64,000 nt of DNA from GCA-2731375 sp964590195. GTDB taxonomy: Bacteria; Pseudomonadota; Alphaproteobacteria; GCA-2731375. The stretch's first letter is position 1. Each line of letters opens with the position of its first letter. The DNA lies in contig CAZPWJ010000002.1 of assembly GCA_964590195.1 (NCBI GenBank), positions 60,252 to 124,251 on the forward strand, read 5' to 3'. The translations under genes and the position numbers were made by a program. The notes under the pieces were generated by a model, which had not been told where the DNA came from, searched no databases, and saw nothing but the letters and a program-made list of their open reading frames with translations. Shown one piece after another: positions 43,965 through 52,090 of this stretch.

Positions 43965-46037
43965 TCAGGCTCCTGTCTCAATCAGCAGATTGCCCCCCGC
44001 CTGAGCCGTGGCCCGGGCGCCGGGGGGGATGACGGTGGTGGTATCTTTCTGCAGCACGATCGCCGGCCCCTCAAAAACCTGATCGATCGGCAGCTTGTCC
44101 CGCGCATACAATGGTGTCGGCAGGGCCGCCAGTTCGCCTTCGATACGGAAATAGCATTGGGCCTCGTCCAGCAGGGCATCCTTTAGGCTGCCGCCTGGTG
44201 GTAATGTCGGCAAGGCGATCTTGGGCATTTGGCCGATGCCGGTGACCCGGATATTGACGATCTCGATGGGGTTGTCGGCAAAGACATGGCCGTATTCGGT
44301 GGTGTGGATGGCCTCGAATGCCTTGAAGATATCCGCCAGGGAGGCCGCGTCAACGGGGCCATCGGCCACGGGAACGCGCAGCTCGTAACCCTGGCCCACA
44401 TAGCGCAGATCGCCGCTGCGTTGATATTCCACCGCGCCTTCGTCCAGGCCGTCGGTTTTGAACTGGGCCGCCAGGCCGGCGCGCATGGCCTCGAAATCCC
44501 GGCTTAACCGATCACCATCCACATTCCCGCTGGTCTGAAACTCGGTCCGGATGGCGTCGTATTTCAGATCCGTGGTCAGCAAACCGGCAGCCGAGGTAAT
44601 GCCGGGGTAGGGCGGAATGATGACTTCAGGTATGCCCAAATCCCGCGCGACCTCGACGCCATGTAATGGCCCGGCGCCGCCAAAGGCGACCAGCGAGAAT
44701 TCGCGCGGGTCATGGCCCTTTTGCACCGTGCGCGATCGGATCGCATTGGCCATGTTGGCATTGATGATGGTCAGCACGCCGTCGGCCGCGGCCTCCACGT
44801 CCATACCCATTTGTTCGGCGAAGCTGGCCATGACCTTGTGTGCGGCGGCCGCTTCCAGGTTCATCTCGCCGCCCAGGAAATTGCCCGGCTGCAGACGGCC
44901 CAGGACAACATTGGCATCCGTCACCGTGGGCAGTTCACCGCCTCGGCCATAGGCGGCGGGGCCCGGTACGGCGCCGGCGGAATGCGGGCCCACCCTGAAA
45001 GCCTGGCCGGCATCAAGATGGGCGATGGAGCCGCCGCCCGCGCCAATGGTGTGAATATCGATCATCGGCGCCATCACCGGGTAGCCGCCGATCGAGGTGT
45101 CCCGTGCCGTGGCTTCGGCGAACTGGCCGTCAACCACCAGGCCGATATCAGCAGAAGTGCCGCCAATGTCGAAAGTGATCAGGCGCTTGCGGTCGGAACG
45201 TTCGCCGCTCATGGCGCCGCCCAGCACACCCGCCGCCGGGCCCGACAGCAGTGTTAAAATGGGGCGCTCGGAGACCATGGCCCCTGTGGCGACGCCGCCG
45301 TTGGAGCCCATGACGTGCAGATCTGCTGTGAAGCCGTTGTCGGCCAGGGCGCGTTCCAGTTCCTGCACATAGACGCGTACCTTGGGGCCGATGAAGGCAT
45401 TCATGGCGGCGGTGGTGAAACGTTCGAACTCCCGGAACTGGGGCGAGACAGTGGAGGAGGTGGTGACGAAACAGTCGGGATATTCCTCGGCGATGATTTC
45501 CGCCGCCCGCTCTTCGTGGGCCGGATTGATATAGGCGAACAGAAAGCAGACCGCTATGGCTTCAACACCTGCCTCTCGCAGCTCCCGCGCGGCAACGCGC
45601 ACGGCGTCTTCATCCAGCGGCGTCAACACCGCGCCGTCGGGCGGCGTCAGGCGTTCTGGCACGACCTTGCGGTGACGGCGCTGCACCAGGGGCCGGTCCT
45701 GCCAGGGCACTTCCTGCATGATAGAGTAATGCTGGGGCCGCTGATGGCGGCCGATGTGCAGAATATCGCGGTAGCCTTCCGTGGTGACCATGCCGGTCTT
45801 GGCGCCCTTGTATTCCAGCACCGCGTTGGTGGCGATGGTGGTACCGTGCAGCACGTGGTCGACGGCGGCCCGGTCCACATCGAAACGTTCACAAATCTCG
45901 CACAGACCCTGGATGACGCCCCGGCTGGGATCGTCCGGGGTGGTGGGGACCTTGTGAATGGCGATGTCCTGGCTTTCCGTATCGCCATACATCACGTCCG
46001 TGAAGGTTCCGCCCACGTCGACGCCGATTAGTTTCAT
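43965..46037 (-). CDS. hyuA: Hydantoinase/oxoprolinase A family protein
   Basis: This 690-residue ATP-binding subunit has DVGGTFTDV at the N-terminus, the ASKHA phosphate-binding motif, and further ATP-site segments such as LITFDIGGTSADIGLV in the middle. It pairs with HyuB directly downstream. With the adjacent N-carbamoyl amino acid hydrolase this suggests degradation of a hydantoin or N-methylhydantoin to the carbamoyl acid and then the amino acid. Substrate and stereochemistry are inferred only from the neighbourhood. Confidence 0.93.
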   Translation of the reverse strand: MKLIGVDVGGTFTDVMYGDTESQDIAIHKVPTTPDDPSRGVIQGLCEICERFDVDRAAVDHVLHGTTIATNAVLEYKGAKTGMVTTEGYRDILHIGRHQRPQHYSIMQEVPWQDRPLVQRRHRKVVPERLTPPDGAVLTPLDEDAVRVAARELREAGVEAIAVCFLFAYINPAHEERAAEIIAEEYPDCFVTTSSTVSPQFREFERFTTAAMNAFIGPKVRVYVQELERALADNGFTADLHVMGSNGGVATGAMVSERPILTLLSGPAAGVLGGAMSGERSDRKRLITFDIGGTSADIGLVVDGQFAEATARDTSIGGYPVMAPMIDIHTIGAGGGSIAHLDAGQAFRVGPHSAGAVPGPAAYGRGGELPTVTDANVVLGRLQPGNFLGGEMNLEAAAAHKVMASFAEQMGMDVEAAADGVLTIINANMANAIRSRTVQKGHDPREFSLVAFGGAGPLHGVEVARDLGIPEVIIPPYPGITSAAGLLTTDLKYDAIRTEFQTSGNVDGDRLSRDFEAMRAGLAAQFKTDGLDEGAVEYQRSGDLRYVGQGYELRVPVADGPVDAASLADIFKAFEAIHTTEYGHVFADNPIEIVNIRVTGIGQMPKIALPTLPPGGSLKDALLDEAQCYFRIEGELAALPTPLYARDKLPIDQVFEGPAIVLQKDTTTVIPPGARATAQAGGNLLIETGA

Positions 46038-46064
46038 TATTCGTACAATCCTTTGTTCGGGCCC

Positions 46065-47015
46065 CTATTCGGGCGGCGGAATGACGCCGGCGGTTTCCGT
46101 TATCAGCCCGTATTGATCGGGCTGGCGGTGTTCGGCGAAGTTGAACACCGTATTCTTGTAGTGATTACACGCATCCAAATCGCAATCGGCAACCACCAAT
46201 TCATCCGCCAAGGTTCGGCCTTGCGCCACGATCTCTCCCGTGGGCGCCACGATCAGCGTGCCGCCCATCATGTCGCAGCCACCTTCGTTGCCCGCCTTGG
46301 CGACGCCAACGACCCAGGTGGCGTTCTGGTAGGCGCCCGCCTGCATGGACAGATTGTTGTGCAGGCCGGCCAGATGCGTCGGCTCGAAACCCCAGGGCGG
46401 CTCGGTCGCGGGCGTGTTGTAGCCCAGCATGATCATCTCCACGCCCTGCAGGCCCATCATGCGGTAGGTCTCGGGCCAGCGCCGGTCGTTGCAGATACAC
46501 ATGCCCATGATGCCGCCCATGGTGCGCCAGACCGGAAAGCCCAGATCACCTACATCGAAATATGCCTTCTCCAGGTGCTGCCATTTCGTCTCCGGAAGAT
46601 GCTCGGCGTGGCCGGGCAGGTGCACCTTGCGGTATTTGCCGACGATGGCGCCTGATTTATCCACCAGAATGCAGCTGTTAAAGCGTTGGGTTTCACCGCT
46701 GTCTTCGATCAGCTCGGCGAAGCCCAGGCAAAAGCCGATGCCGTATTCCGCCGCCTTGTCGAACAAGGCCTGGGTCTCGGGCCCCGGCATCGCACTTTCG
46801 AAGAAGCTGTCGATTTCTTCCTGATCCTCGAAATACCAGCGTGGGAAAAAAGTCGTCAGGGCAAGTTCGGGAAAGACTACCAGATCACAGCCGCGTTCAT
46901 GTGCCTGCTCCAGCAGCGCCAGCAGGCGGGCGACGACCTCTGTGCGGGTTTCGTCGCGGGCGATCGGGCCAAGCTGCGCCGCCCCCACGGTGACCATGCG
47001 ATTTGACTTTGCCAT
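46065..47015 (-). CDS. N-carbamoyl-D-amino acid hydrolase (carbon-nitrogen hydrolase)
   Basis: This 316-residue nitrilase-superfamily amidase aligns closely with Agrobacterium N-carbamoyl-D-amino acid hydrolase. The catalytic triad is Glu50 (FPELALTTFFPRW), Lys130 (KYRKVHLPGH) and Cys175 (CNDRRWPE). The C-terminal HRQPDQYGLI is conserved. It would release a free amino acid plus CO2 and ammonia from a carbamoyl amino acid. ATG 47013-47015 gives an N-terminus matching the family; the ribosome site is poor. It is the first gene of the hyuAB unit and 76 bases from a divergent LLM gene. Confidence 0.92.
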   Translation of the reverse strand: MAKSNRMVTVGAAQLGPIARDETRTEVVARLLALLEQAHERGCDLVVFPELALTTFFPRWYFEDQEEIDSFFESAMPGPETQALFDKAAEYGIGFCLGFAELIEDSGETQRFNSCILVDKSGAIVGKYRKVHLPGHAEHLPETKWQHLEKAYFDVGDLGFPVWRTMGGIMGMCICNDRRWPETYRMMGLQGVEMIMLGYNTPATEPPWGFEPTHLAGLHNNLSMQAGAYQNATWVVGVAKAGNEGGCDMMGGTLIVAPTGEIVAQGRTLADELVVADCDLDACNHYKNTVFNFAEHRQPDQYGLITETAGVIPPPE

Positions 47016-47091
47016 CTTTATATTCTGCACCCAAGCTGGCGGGAATGGAAACAGGCGTTATGATCCATTAGGCAACAATTATGAGGACGTC

Positions 47092-47961
47092 ATGGACTTC
47101 GGCATATCATTTCCGCAAACCCAAATCGGCAACGACCCCGTTGTCATTAAAAATTTTGTCACCACGGCCGAGGATCTGGGCTTTGAACGCCTGACCCTGG
47201 TGGATCATATTCTCGGTGCCAAGGATGCCCGCGACACCCCTTGGGCGGTGCACTACACTATCGAATATGGCTTTCACGAACCCATGACCCTGTTCGCCTG
47301 GATTGCCGGTTTCACGGAAAAGCTACAGCTGGTGACCGCCAATGTAGTGCTGCCCCAGCGGCAAACGGAACTGGTGGCAAAGCAATGCGCGGAAATCGAT
47401 ATTCTGACCGGTGGGCGCCTGGTTCTGGGCGTCGGCGTCGGTTGGAGCTCGGCGGAATTCAAGGCCCTGGGCATGGATTTCAGCAATCGTGGCCGGCGGA
47501 TTGAAGAACAGGTGGCGCTATTGCGCCGGATGTGGTGCGACCAGTTGGTTGATTTCGATGGCCAATGGCATGAAATGCATGACATGGGCATGAACCCGCT
47601 GCCGATCCAGCGGCCGATCCCGATCTGGTTTGGCGCCATGGAAGATGTCGCCATCCGCCGGGCGGGGCGGATCGGCGATGGCTGGCTGATGAGCCCGCGG
47701 ACCAAGCCCGATGACGTGATGAAGGCCAAGATTGAGGTCTTCCGCGAAGCCGCCCATGAAGCGGGGCGCGACCCCGCCGATCTGGGTATCGACGCCACTG
47801 TCTTCGCCGAGGACCGCGGCCCCAACGAATGGCTGTCCGAGGCGGAGGCCTGGCGTGAGATGGGCGCCACCTCGGTCACTTTCCGGACTTCTGAATCCGG
47901 TTTCACCCACATCGATCAACATCTCGACGCCATGCGAAAATTGGCTGACGCGGTCGGCTAA
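47092..47961 (+). CDS. LLM-class oxidoreductase, TIGR03619-like (probably F420-dependent)
   Basis: This 289-residue luciferase-like enzyme has ILTGGRLVLGVGVGWSSAEFKALG and PIPIWFGAMEDVAIRRAGRIGDGW, the same group as the LLM leading the F420 cluster. ATG 47092 has GAGG 6 bases upstream; an in-frame start at 46942 lies inside the opposite gene and is rejected. It is followed 21 bases later by a MaoC-like hydratase, so the pair may act on a CoA ester. Confidence 0.88.
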   Translation: MDFGISFPQTQIGNDPVVIKNFVTTAEDLGFERLTLVDHILGAKDARDTPWAVHYTIEYGFHEPMTLFAWIAGFTEKLQLVTANVVLPQRQTELVAKQCAEIDILTGGRLVLGVGVGWSSAEFKALGMDFSNRGRRIEEQVALLRRMWCDQLVDFDGQWHEMHDMGMNPLPIQRPIPIWFGAMEDVAIRRAGRIGDGWLMSPRTKPDDVMKAKIEVFREAAHEAGRDPADLGIDATVFAEDRGPNEWLSEAEAWREMGATSVTFRTSESGFTHIDQHLDAMRKLADAVG

Positions 47962-47982
47962 TAATAAACAGGAGGAAACATC

Positions 47983-48420
47983 ATGCTCGATCTACCTATC
48001 GCCATTGGCGATAACGCATCGTTCACCAAAACCGTCGCCGAGTGCGATATTTATGGCTTTGCCGGCCTGACCGGCGATTTCGCGGCGCCCCATACCAACG
48101 AGGAGTTCATGAAGAACTCGCAATATGGTCAGCGCATTGCCCACGGCGCCCTGGTCGTCGGCTTCATGTCCACGGTCTCGGCGCTCTTAGGCAACAGGGT
48201 ACTGGAGGGGCGGGAGGATGTGACCGCTGTTTCCCTGGGCTATGACCGGGTGCGTTTCGTTGCACCCGTGCTGATCGGCGATACCATTACCGTCACTTAC
48301 GAGGTCAAGGAGATCGAAGCGGAACGCCAACGCAGCCGTTCCGCCGTGACCGCCGCCAACCAGCGCGGTGAAACGGTGGGCGTGGCCGAACACATCATGA
48401 AATGGCTGGTCAACCCCTAA
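47983..48420 (+). CDS. MaoC-like hydratase/dehydratase
   Basis: This 145-residue hot-dog protein carries the R-hydratase motif with Asp32 and His37 in LTGDFAAPHTNEEF, the Asp/His pair that hydrates enoyl-CoA. AGGAGGAAACATC gives a near-perfect ribosome site. It follows the LLM gene on the same strand. Its last 11 bases overlap the end of the convergent gene. Confidence 0.9.
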   Translation: MLDLPIAIGDNASFTKTVAECDIYGFAGLTGDFAAPHTNEEFMKNSQYGQRIAHGALVVGFMSTVSALLGNRVLEGREDVTAVSLGYDRVRFVAPVLIGDTITVTYEVKEIEAERQRSRSAVTAANQRGETVGVAEHIMKWLVNP

Positions 48421-49027
48421 AGATCGGAAAATCCTGATACCAATCGCCATGATCGCCGTCATGGTTGCCCATGCCGGGTTTGGTTAGCAGGCCGCGCGGC
48501 GCGATGAAGCTGTCAATGCGCCGCTCGGGCGCCTCCGACCAGCTGATATTGAAGGCGCAAAGCTTGGGGAAAAATTGCAACCGGCTGTAGGGCAGGTTGT
48601 CGTGGATCCACCAGGCGAGCGCCCGCCAGTCCGCGCCCCCCTCGTAGCGGTCCGCGAACCAGGGCACGACGACACATGCCATGGCGCCCATGTGGCCCTG
48701 GCTGTCCAGGTGGTCCCAGACATGGCGGCCCTTGGCGCGTTCGGGGTTGGCGCAGTTCAGGCCGTTTTCGTTGCCGAAGGCGTTGACGGCGGCGTTGCGG
48801 TAGGAGGAGCGGATGGAGAGATCGCCGAAGCTGGCCTTCAATGGCTCCAGCAACTCGTTGCACAATCGGCTGCCGGCAACGATGGCCAGGTCCGGATTGT
48901 CGGGGATATTGGGGATGCCGTAAAACACCGAAATCTCGCTGTAGAGAAAATCGCGCATGAAGAACGACGGCGACAGGCGAACCCGGCCCAGTTCCACCAA
49001 CCCCTTCATGCTGGCCGGTTTACGCAT
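48410..49027 (-). CDS. M15-like (DD-peptidase fold) protein, zinc site possibly lost
   Basis: This 205-residue protein looks like Peptidase_M15_3: LSIRSSYRNAAVN, then a GHMGAMACVV segment where active members have SxHxxGxAxD, then WIHDNLPYSRLQFFPK and AFNISWSE near the C-terminus. The expected Asp ligand is replaced, so catalysis is doubtful. ATG 49027 overlaps the end of a tiny membrane-protein gene. It may act at the cell wall or be a non-enzymatic relative. Family assignment is from motif spacing only. Confidence 0.6.
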   Translation of the reverse strand: MRKPASMKGLVELGRVRLSPSFFMRDFLYSEISVFYGIPNIPDNPDLAIVAGSRLCNELLEPLKASFGDLSIRSSYRNAAVNAFGNENGLNCANPERAKGRHVWDHLDSQGHMGAMACVVVPWFADRYEGGADWRALAWWIHDNLPYSRLQFFPKLCAFNISWSEAPERRIDSFIAPRGLLTKPGMGNHDGDHGDWYQDFPIFRG

Positions 49028-49193
49028 TGCGCCGCAGTCCCAGTATCCACAGGCCGACCGCGAACAGAGCGGCCAGAACCAGGGGCCAGAAAATGGCCAG
49101 GCCAGCGGGCCCCAGCCACCACAGGAACAGGGCCACGGCAATGGCGAAGGCCAGGGGCCAGTGCCGCCAATGAGGTATTCTCGATGTGTGCAT
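49020..49193 (-). CDS. Small two-helix membrane protein
   Basis: This 57-residue protein is mostly two hydrophobic stretches separated by a short GPAG turn, with a basic C-terminus GLRRNA. It is too small to assign. It overlaps the start of the M15-like gene by 8 bases, which supports its being real and co-translated. ATG 49191-49193 is used; an ATG 9 bases upstream is also possible. Confidence 0.55.
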   Translation of the reverse strand: MHTSRIPHWRHWPLAFAIAVALFLWWLGPAGLAIFWPLVLAALFAVGLWILGLRRNA

Positions 49194-49227
49194 CCTATCC
49201 ATCACACAATGCAACGAACCACCTGTC

Positions 49228-49324
49228 GTCATCCTTGGACGTAGCGTAGCGGAGACCCGAGGATCTAGTGCTTCGAGCGCCCAATTTGATTGCTCCAGAT
49301 TGCCGGGTCACGCCCGGCAATGAC
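49228..49324. repeat. REP-like palindromic intergenic element
   Basis: The element begins GTCAT and ends ATGAC. It contains a perfect 9-base stem, ATTGCCGGG/CCCGGCAAT (49299-49307 with 49313-49321), and an imperfect stem around ATCCTTGG and CCGAGGAT (from 49231 to about 49264). This layout matches a type of interspersed palindromic repeat common in Alphaproteobacteria, recognised from memory. It is non-coding and lies upstream of the small membrane protein and downstream of the next PLP-enzyme gene. Confidence 0.6.
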
Positions 49325-49381
49325 ATGAAATATGATTGCAATAACTTGAATATATACATTAGATAATTTGTATAACTATCT

Positions 49382-50539
49382 TTATTCTAAGGCATTTTTT
49401 AGATCGTTCAAAAGATCTTCGCCATCTTCGATGCCCACTGACAGGCGTACCAGACCATCGCTGATTCCCAGTTCGGCGCGGATTTCGGGCGGGATGGAGG
49501 CATGGGTCATGATGGCGGGATGCTCGATCAGGCTTTCCACCCCGCCAAGGCTTTCGGCTAGTGAGAACAATGTCGTCCGCTCCAAAAAACGGCGGCTTTT
49601 CTCCAACCCGCCCTTTAGAACGGCAGTCACCATGCCGCCGAAGTAATCCATCTGCCGCACGGCCAGCGGATGCTGTGGGTGGCTGGGCAGGCCGGGATAA
49701 TAGACCGCTTCCACATCGTCATGGCCCTCCAGGAATTTGGCGATGGCCAGGGCGTTTTCGCTGTGGCGCTGCATGCGCAGGGGCAGGGTTTTCAGGCCCC
49801 GCATGGCCAGAAAGGCATCGAACGGCCCGGCGACGGAACCGACCGCGTTATGCAGATAGGCCAGCCGATCACGCAGATCGGCGTCGTCACGGGCCACCAC
49901 CATGCCGCCCACCATGTCGGAATGGCCGTTCAGATATTTGGTCGCCGAATGCACCACCATATCAAAGCCGAAATCCAACGGCCGTTGTGCCACGGGGGAG
50001 GCGAAAGTGTTGTCGGCCACGCACAGAATGCCTTTGGGCGCCGCCACCCGGGCAATGGCGGTGAAGTCGACCAGGCGCAACATCGGGTTGGTCGGGCTCT
50101 CGATCCAGATCATCCTGGTTTCCGGGCGGATGGCGGCCTCTAGCGCCGCCGCGTCCGAAAGATCCACATAGCTGAATTCCAGCCCGGCGGATCGTTTGCG
50201 CACATCCTGGAACAAACGATAGGTGCCGCCATAGAGATCATCCATGGCAATCACGTGATCGCCGCTGTCGAGCAGTTCCAACACCGTGGCCGAGGCAGCC
50301 AGTCCAGAGGCGAAGGCATAGCCCTGGGCGCCGTTTTCCAGATCCGCGACGCAGGCTTCATAGGCCATGCGGGTGGGGTTCTGGCTGCGGGAGTATTCAT
50401 AGCCCTTGTGGACGCCGGGGCTGTCCTGAACATAGGTGGAGGTGGCATAGATCGGCACCATGATGGCGCCGGTGGTCGGGTCGGGCTCCTGGCCGGCATG
50501 AATGGCGCGGGTGGCGATGCCGTGGCGGTTGCGTGACAT
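49382..50539 (-). CDS. Cystathionine gamma-synthase/lyase-family PLP enzyme
   Basis: This 385-residue PLP-dependent trans-sulphuration enzyme has Lys201 in HSATKYLNGHSD binding PLP, SRSQNPTR near residue 50, ASGLAA at 78-83 and ESPTNP at 148-152. The C-terminal LFSLAESLGGVESLIEHPA is typical. Gamma-synthase, gamma-lyase and sulfhydrylase roles cannot be separated by eye. ATG 50539 has AGAGG 9 bases upstream; a longer frame to 50653 lacks family similarity. It lies just downstream of queF on the same strand, with 28 bases between the genes. Confidence 0.92.
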   Translation of the reverse strand: MSRNRHGIATRAIHAGQEPDPTTGAIMVPIYATSTYVQDSPGVHKGYEYSRSQNPTRMAYEACVADLENGAQGYAFASGLAASATVLELLDSGDHVIAMDDLYGGTYRLFQDVRKRSAGLEFSYVDLSDAAALEAAIRPETRMIWIESPTNPMLRLVDFTAIARVAAPKGILCVADNTFASPVAQRPLDFGFDMVVHSATKYLNGHSDMVGGMVVARDDADLRDRLAYLHNAVGSVAGPFDAFLAMRGLKTLPLRMQRHSENALAIAKFLEGHDDVEAVYYPGLPSHPQHPLAVRQMDYFGGMVTAVLKGGLEKSRRFLERTTLFSLAESLGGVESLIEHPAIMTHASIPPEIRAELGISDGLVRLSVGIEDGEDLLNDLKNALE

Positions 50540-50567
50540 ATTCCTCGACCTCTTATGATAATGCCGG

Positions 50568-51026
50568 TTACTTGCCTCGTCCTCGATATGGTGCGACGCC
50601 CTGGTCCGGTATCCAAACCCCTTGGGGCGGATCTCCCGTGGCGTAAAAGACATCGATGGGGATGCCGCCGCGGGGATACCAATAACCGCCGATACGCAGC
50701 CATTTCGGCGCCAGCAGTTCGATCAGCCGTTTGGCGATAGCGACCGTGCAGCCTTCATGAAAGGCGGCGTGATTGCGGTGCGCGGCGAGATATAGCTTCA
50801 GGGACTTGCTCTCGACGATCCACTCGCCCGGCAGATAGTCGATCACCAGATGGGCGAAATCGGGCTGTCCGGTCACCGGGCAAAGAGAGGTAAATTCCGG
50901 GCAGGCGAAACGGATCAGGTAATCATCCCCCACATGCGGGTTCGCTACGCGTTCCAGGATCGCTGCTTCCGGCGTCTGCGGCGCTTCGACCGCACGGCCT
51001 AGTTGGCTTAGTTCGTTGGTTTCCAT
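50568..51026 (-). CDS. queF: NADPH-dependent preQ0 reductase
   Basis: The enzyme reduces 7-cyano-7-deazaguanine (preQ0) to preQ1 in queuosine biosynthesis. At 152 residues it is the short unimodular type. The nucleophile Cys49 (FTSLCPVTGQPD) and Asp56 are present, with the QueF motif ESKSLKLYL at 72-80. No other queuosine genes are visible here, so the remaining pathway is elsewhere. Confidence 0.94.
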   Translation of the reverse strand: METNELSQLGRAVEAPQTPEAAILERVANPHVGDDYLIRFACPEFTSLCPVTGQPDFAHLVIDYLPGEWIVESKSLKLYLAAHRNHAAFHEGCTVAIAKRLIELLAPKWLRIGGYWYPRGGIPIDVFYATGDPPQGVWIPDQGVAPYRGRGK

Positions 51027-51087
51027 CTCGGTCCTGCCGCCAATCCGTCAAATCGTTCATGAAACGTCGTTCCGATGGCAAGTAATA

Positions 51088-52035
51088 TCAAGGACTTTCG
51101 GGATTTGCCAGGGCAGGTCCAGGCCGCCGCAAGGTTATCAATGTCACTTCCGGCGGGCAGTTGTAACGAATTGGAATACCGCTGACCCCCGCGCCATTGG
51201 ACGTATAGCCGAGCATGTCACCGTGGCGCCATTGGCCATGGCTATAAGCACGGCAGCGCCGCAGGTGGCTGATTAGTGGACGGAACCGGGGCAACCGGAT
51301 TTGTCCGCCGTGAGTATGGCCGCAGAGATACAGATCAATGCCGGCGGCAGCGGCTAGATCGGCGGCCTCGGCCGAATGCACGGCGACGATACGGCAACCC
51401 GAGAACGGCTCGTTCAGCGCTGACAGTGCCGCCTCCGAGTAGAATCTATGCACATCGTCCAAACCAGTTAAATGCAAGACGTCTTCGCCGCGCTTGATAC
51501 TAAGCGTCTGGTTGAGCAGAACCCGCACGCCCATACCCTCCAAGACCGGCACGGCGGCAGCCGGATCGTGGTTGCCCAGGATGGCAATGCGCCCATCGGG
51601 CGGATCGGCGGCGGCCAAGATAGGGCCCAGCAAGCTCAAGCCCAGATCCGGCAGAGCTTCAAAACGGCCAAGGTAATCGCCGCCCAGCAGCAATATGTCC
51701 GCTGATACGCCGTTTAACAATGCCGCGGTCCGTTCGGCTATGCCAGGTAACAGATCCAAATGCGGGTCACTTATATGCAGGATGCGGTAGCCGTCAAACG
51801 CTGGTGGCAGGTTTGCCAGGTTAAGGGTAAGAGGCTTTAGTCTGATATCCAGCGCATTGCTCACCCCGCGCCCATGCAGGCCCAATAGGCGCAACAAGTG
51901 ACCGAAGAGCTGTAATGCTGGATCTAAACGGGTCCACATGCGTTGTGGTATGAGGCCGTCAGGTGTGGCCTCGAAACGGCCTTGTTCGAGAGTCTGGCGT
52001 TGGTCTTGCCAAGCTTGATGGGGATTATTCTTCAT
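51088..52035 (-). CDS. Metallophosphoesterase
   Basis: This 315-residue calcineurin-like phosphoesterase resembling YkuE has metal-binding motifs SDPHLD, GGDYLG, GNHD and GHTHGGQ in the canonical order. The N-terminal 50 residues have no clear signal. ATG 52035 is used although the ribosome site is weak; the longer frame lacks similarity. The substrate is unknown; relatives act on lipids, nucleotides or phosphodiesters. Confidence 0.87.
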   Translation of the reverse strand: MKNNPHQAWQDQRQTLEQGRFEATPDGLIPQRMWTRLDPALQLFGHLLRLLGLHGRGVSNALDIRLKPLTLNLANLPPAFDGYRILHISDPHLDLLPGIAERTAALLNGVSADILLLGGDYLGRFEALPDLGLSLLGPILAAADPPDGRIAILGNHDPAAAVPVLEGMGVRVLLNQTLSIKRGEDVLHLTGLDDVHRFYSEAALSALNEPFSGCRIVAVHSAEAADLAAAAGIDLYLCGHTHGGQIRLPRFRPLISHLRRCRAYSHGQWRHGDMLGYTSNGAGVSGIPIRYNCPPEVTLITLRRPGPALANPESP

Positions 52036-52090
52036 CACACGCGTCCAATTGCGCCGCCATAGTGGCGTTTTCGAGGCGTGAAGGAAAGGG

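Noticed and set aside
46942..47091. Upstream in-frame start for the LLM gene at 47092
   Set aside because: This stretch lies inside the opposite carbamoylase gene, while the Met at 47092 has a ribosome site and the family's N-terminus.
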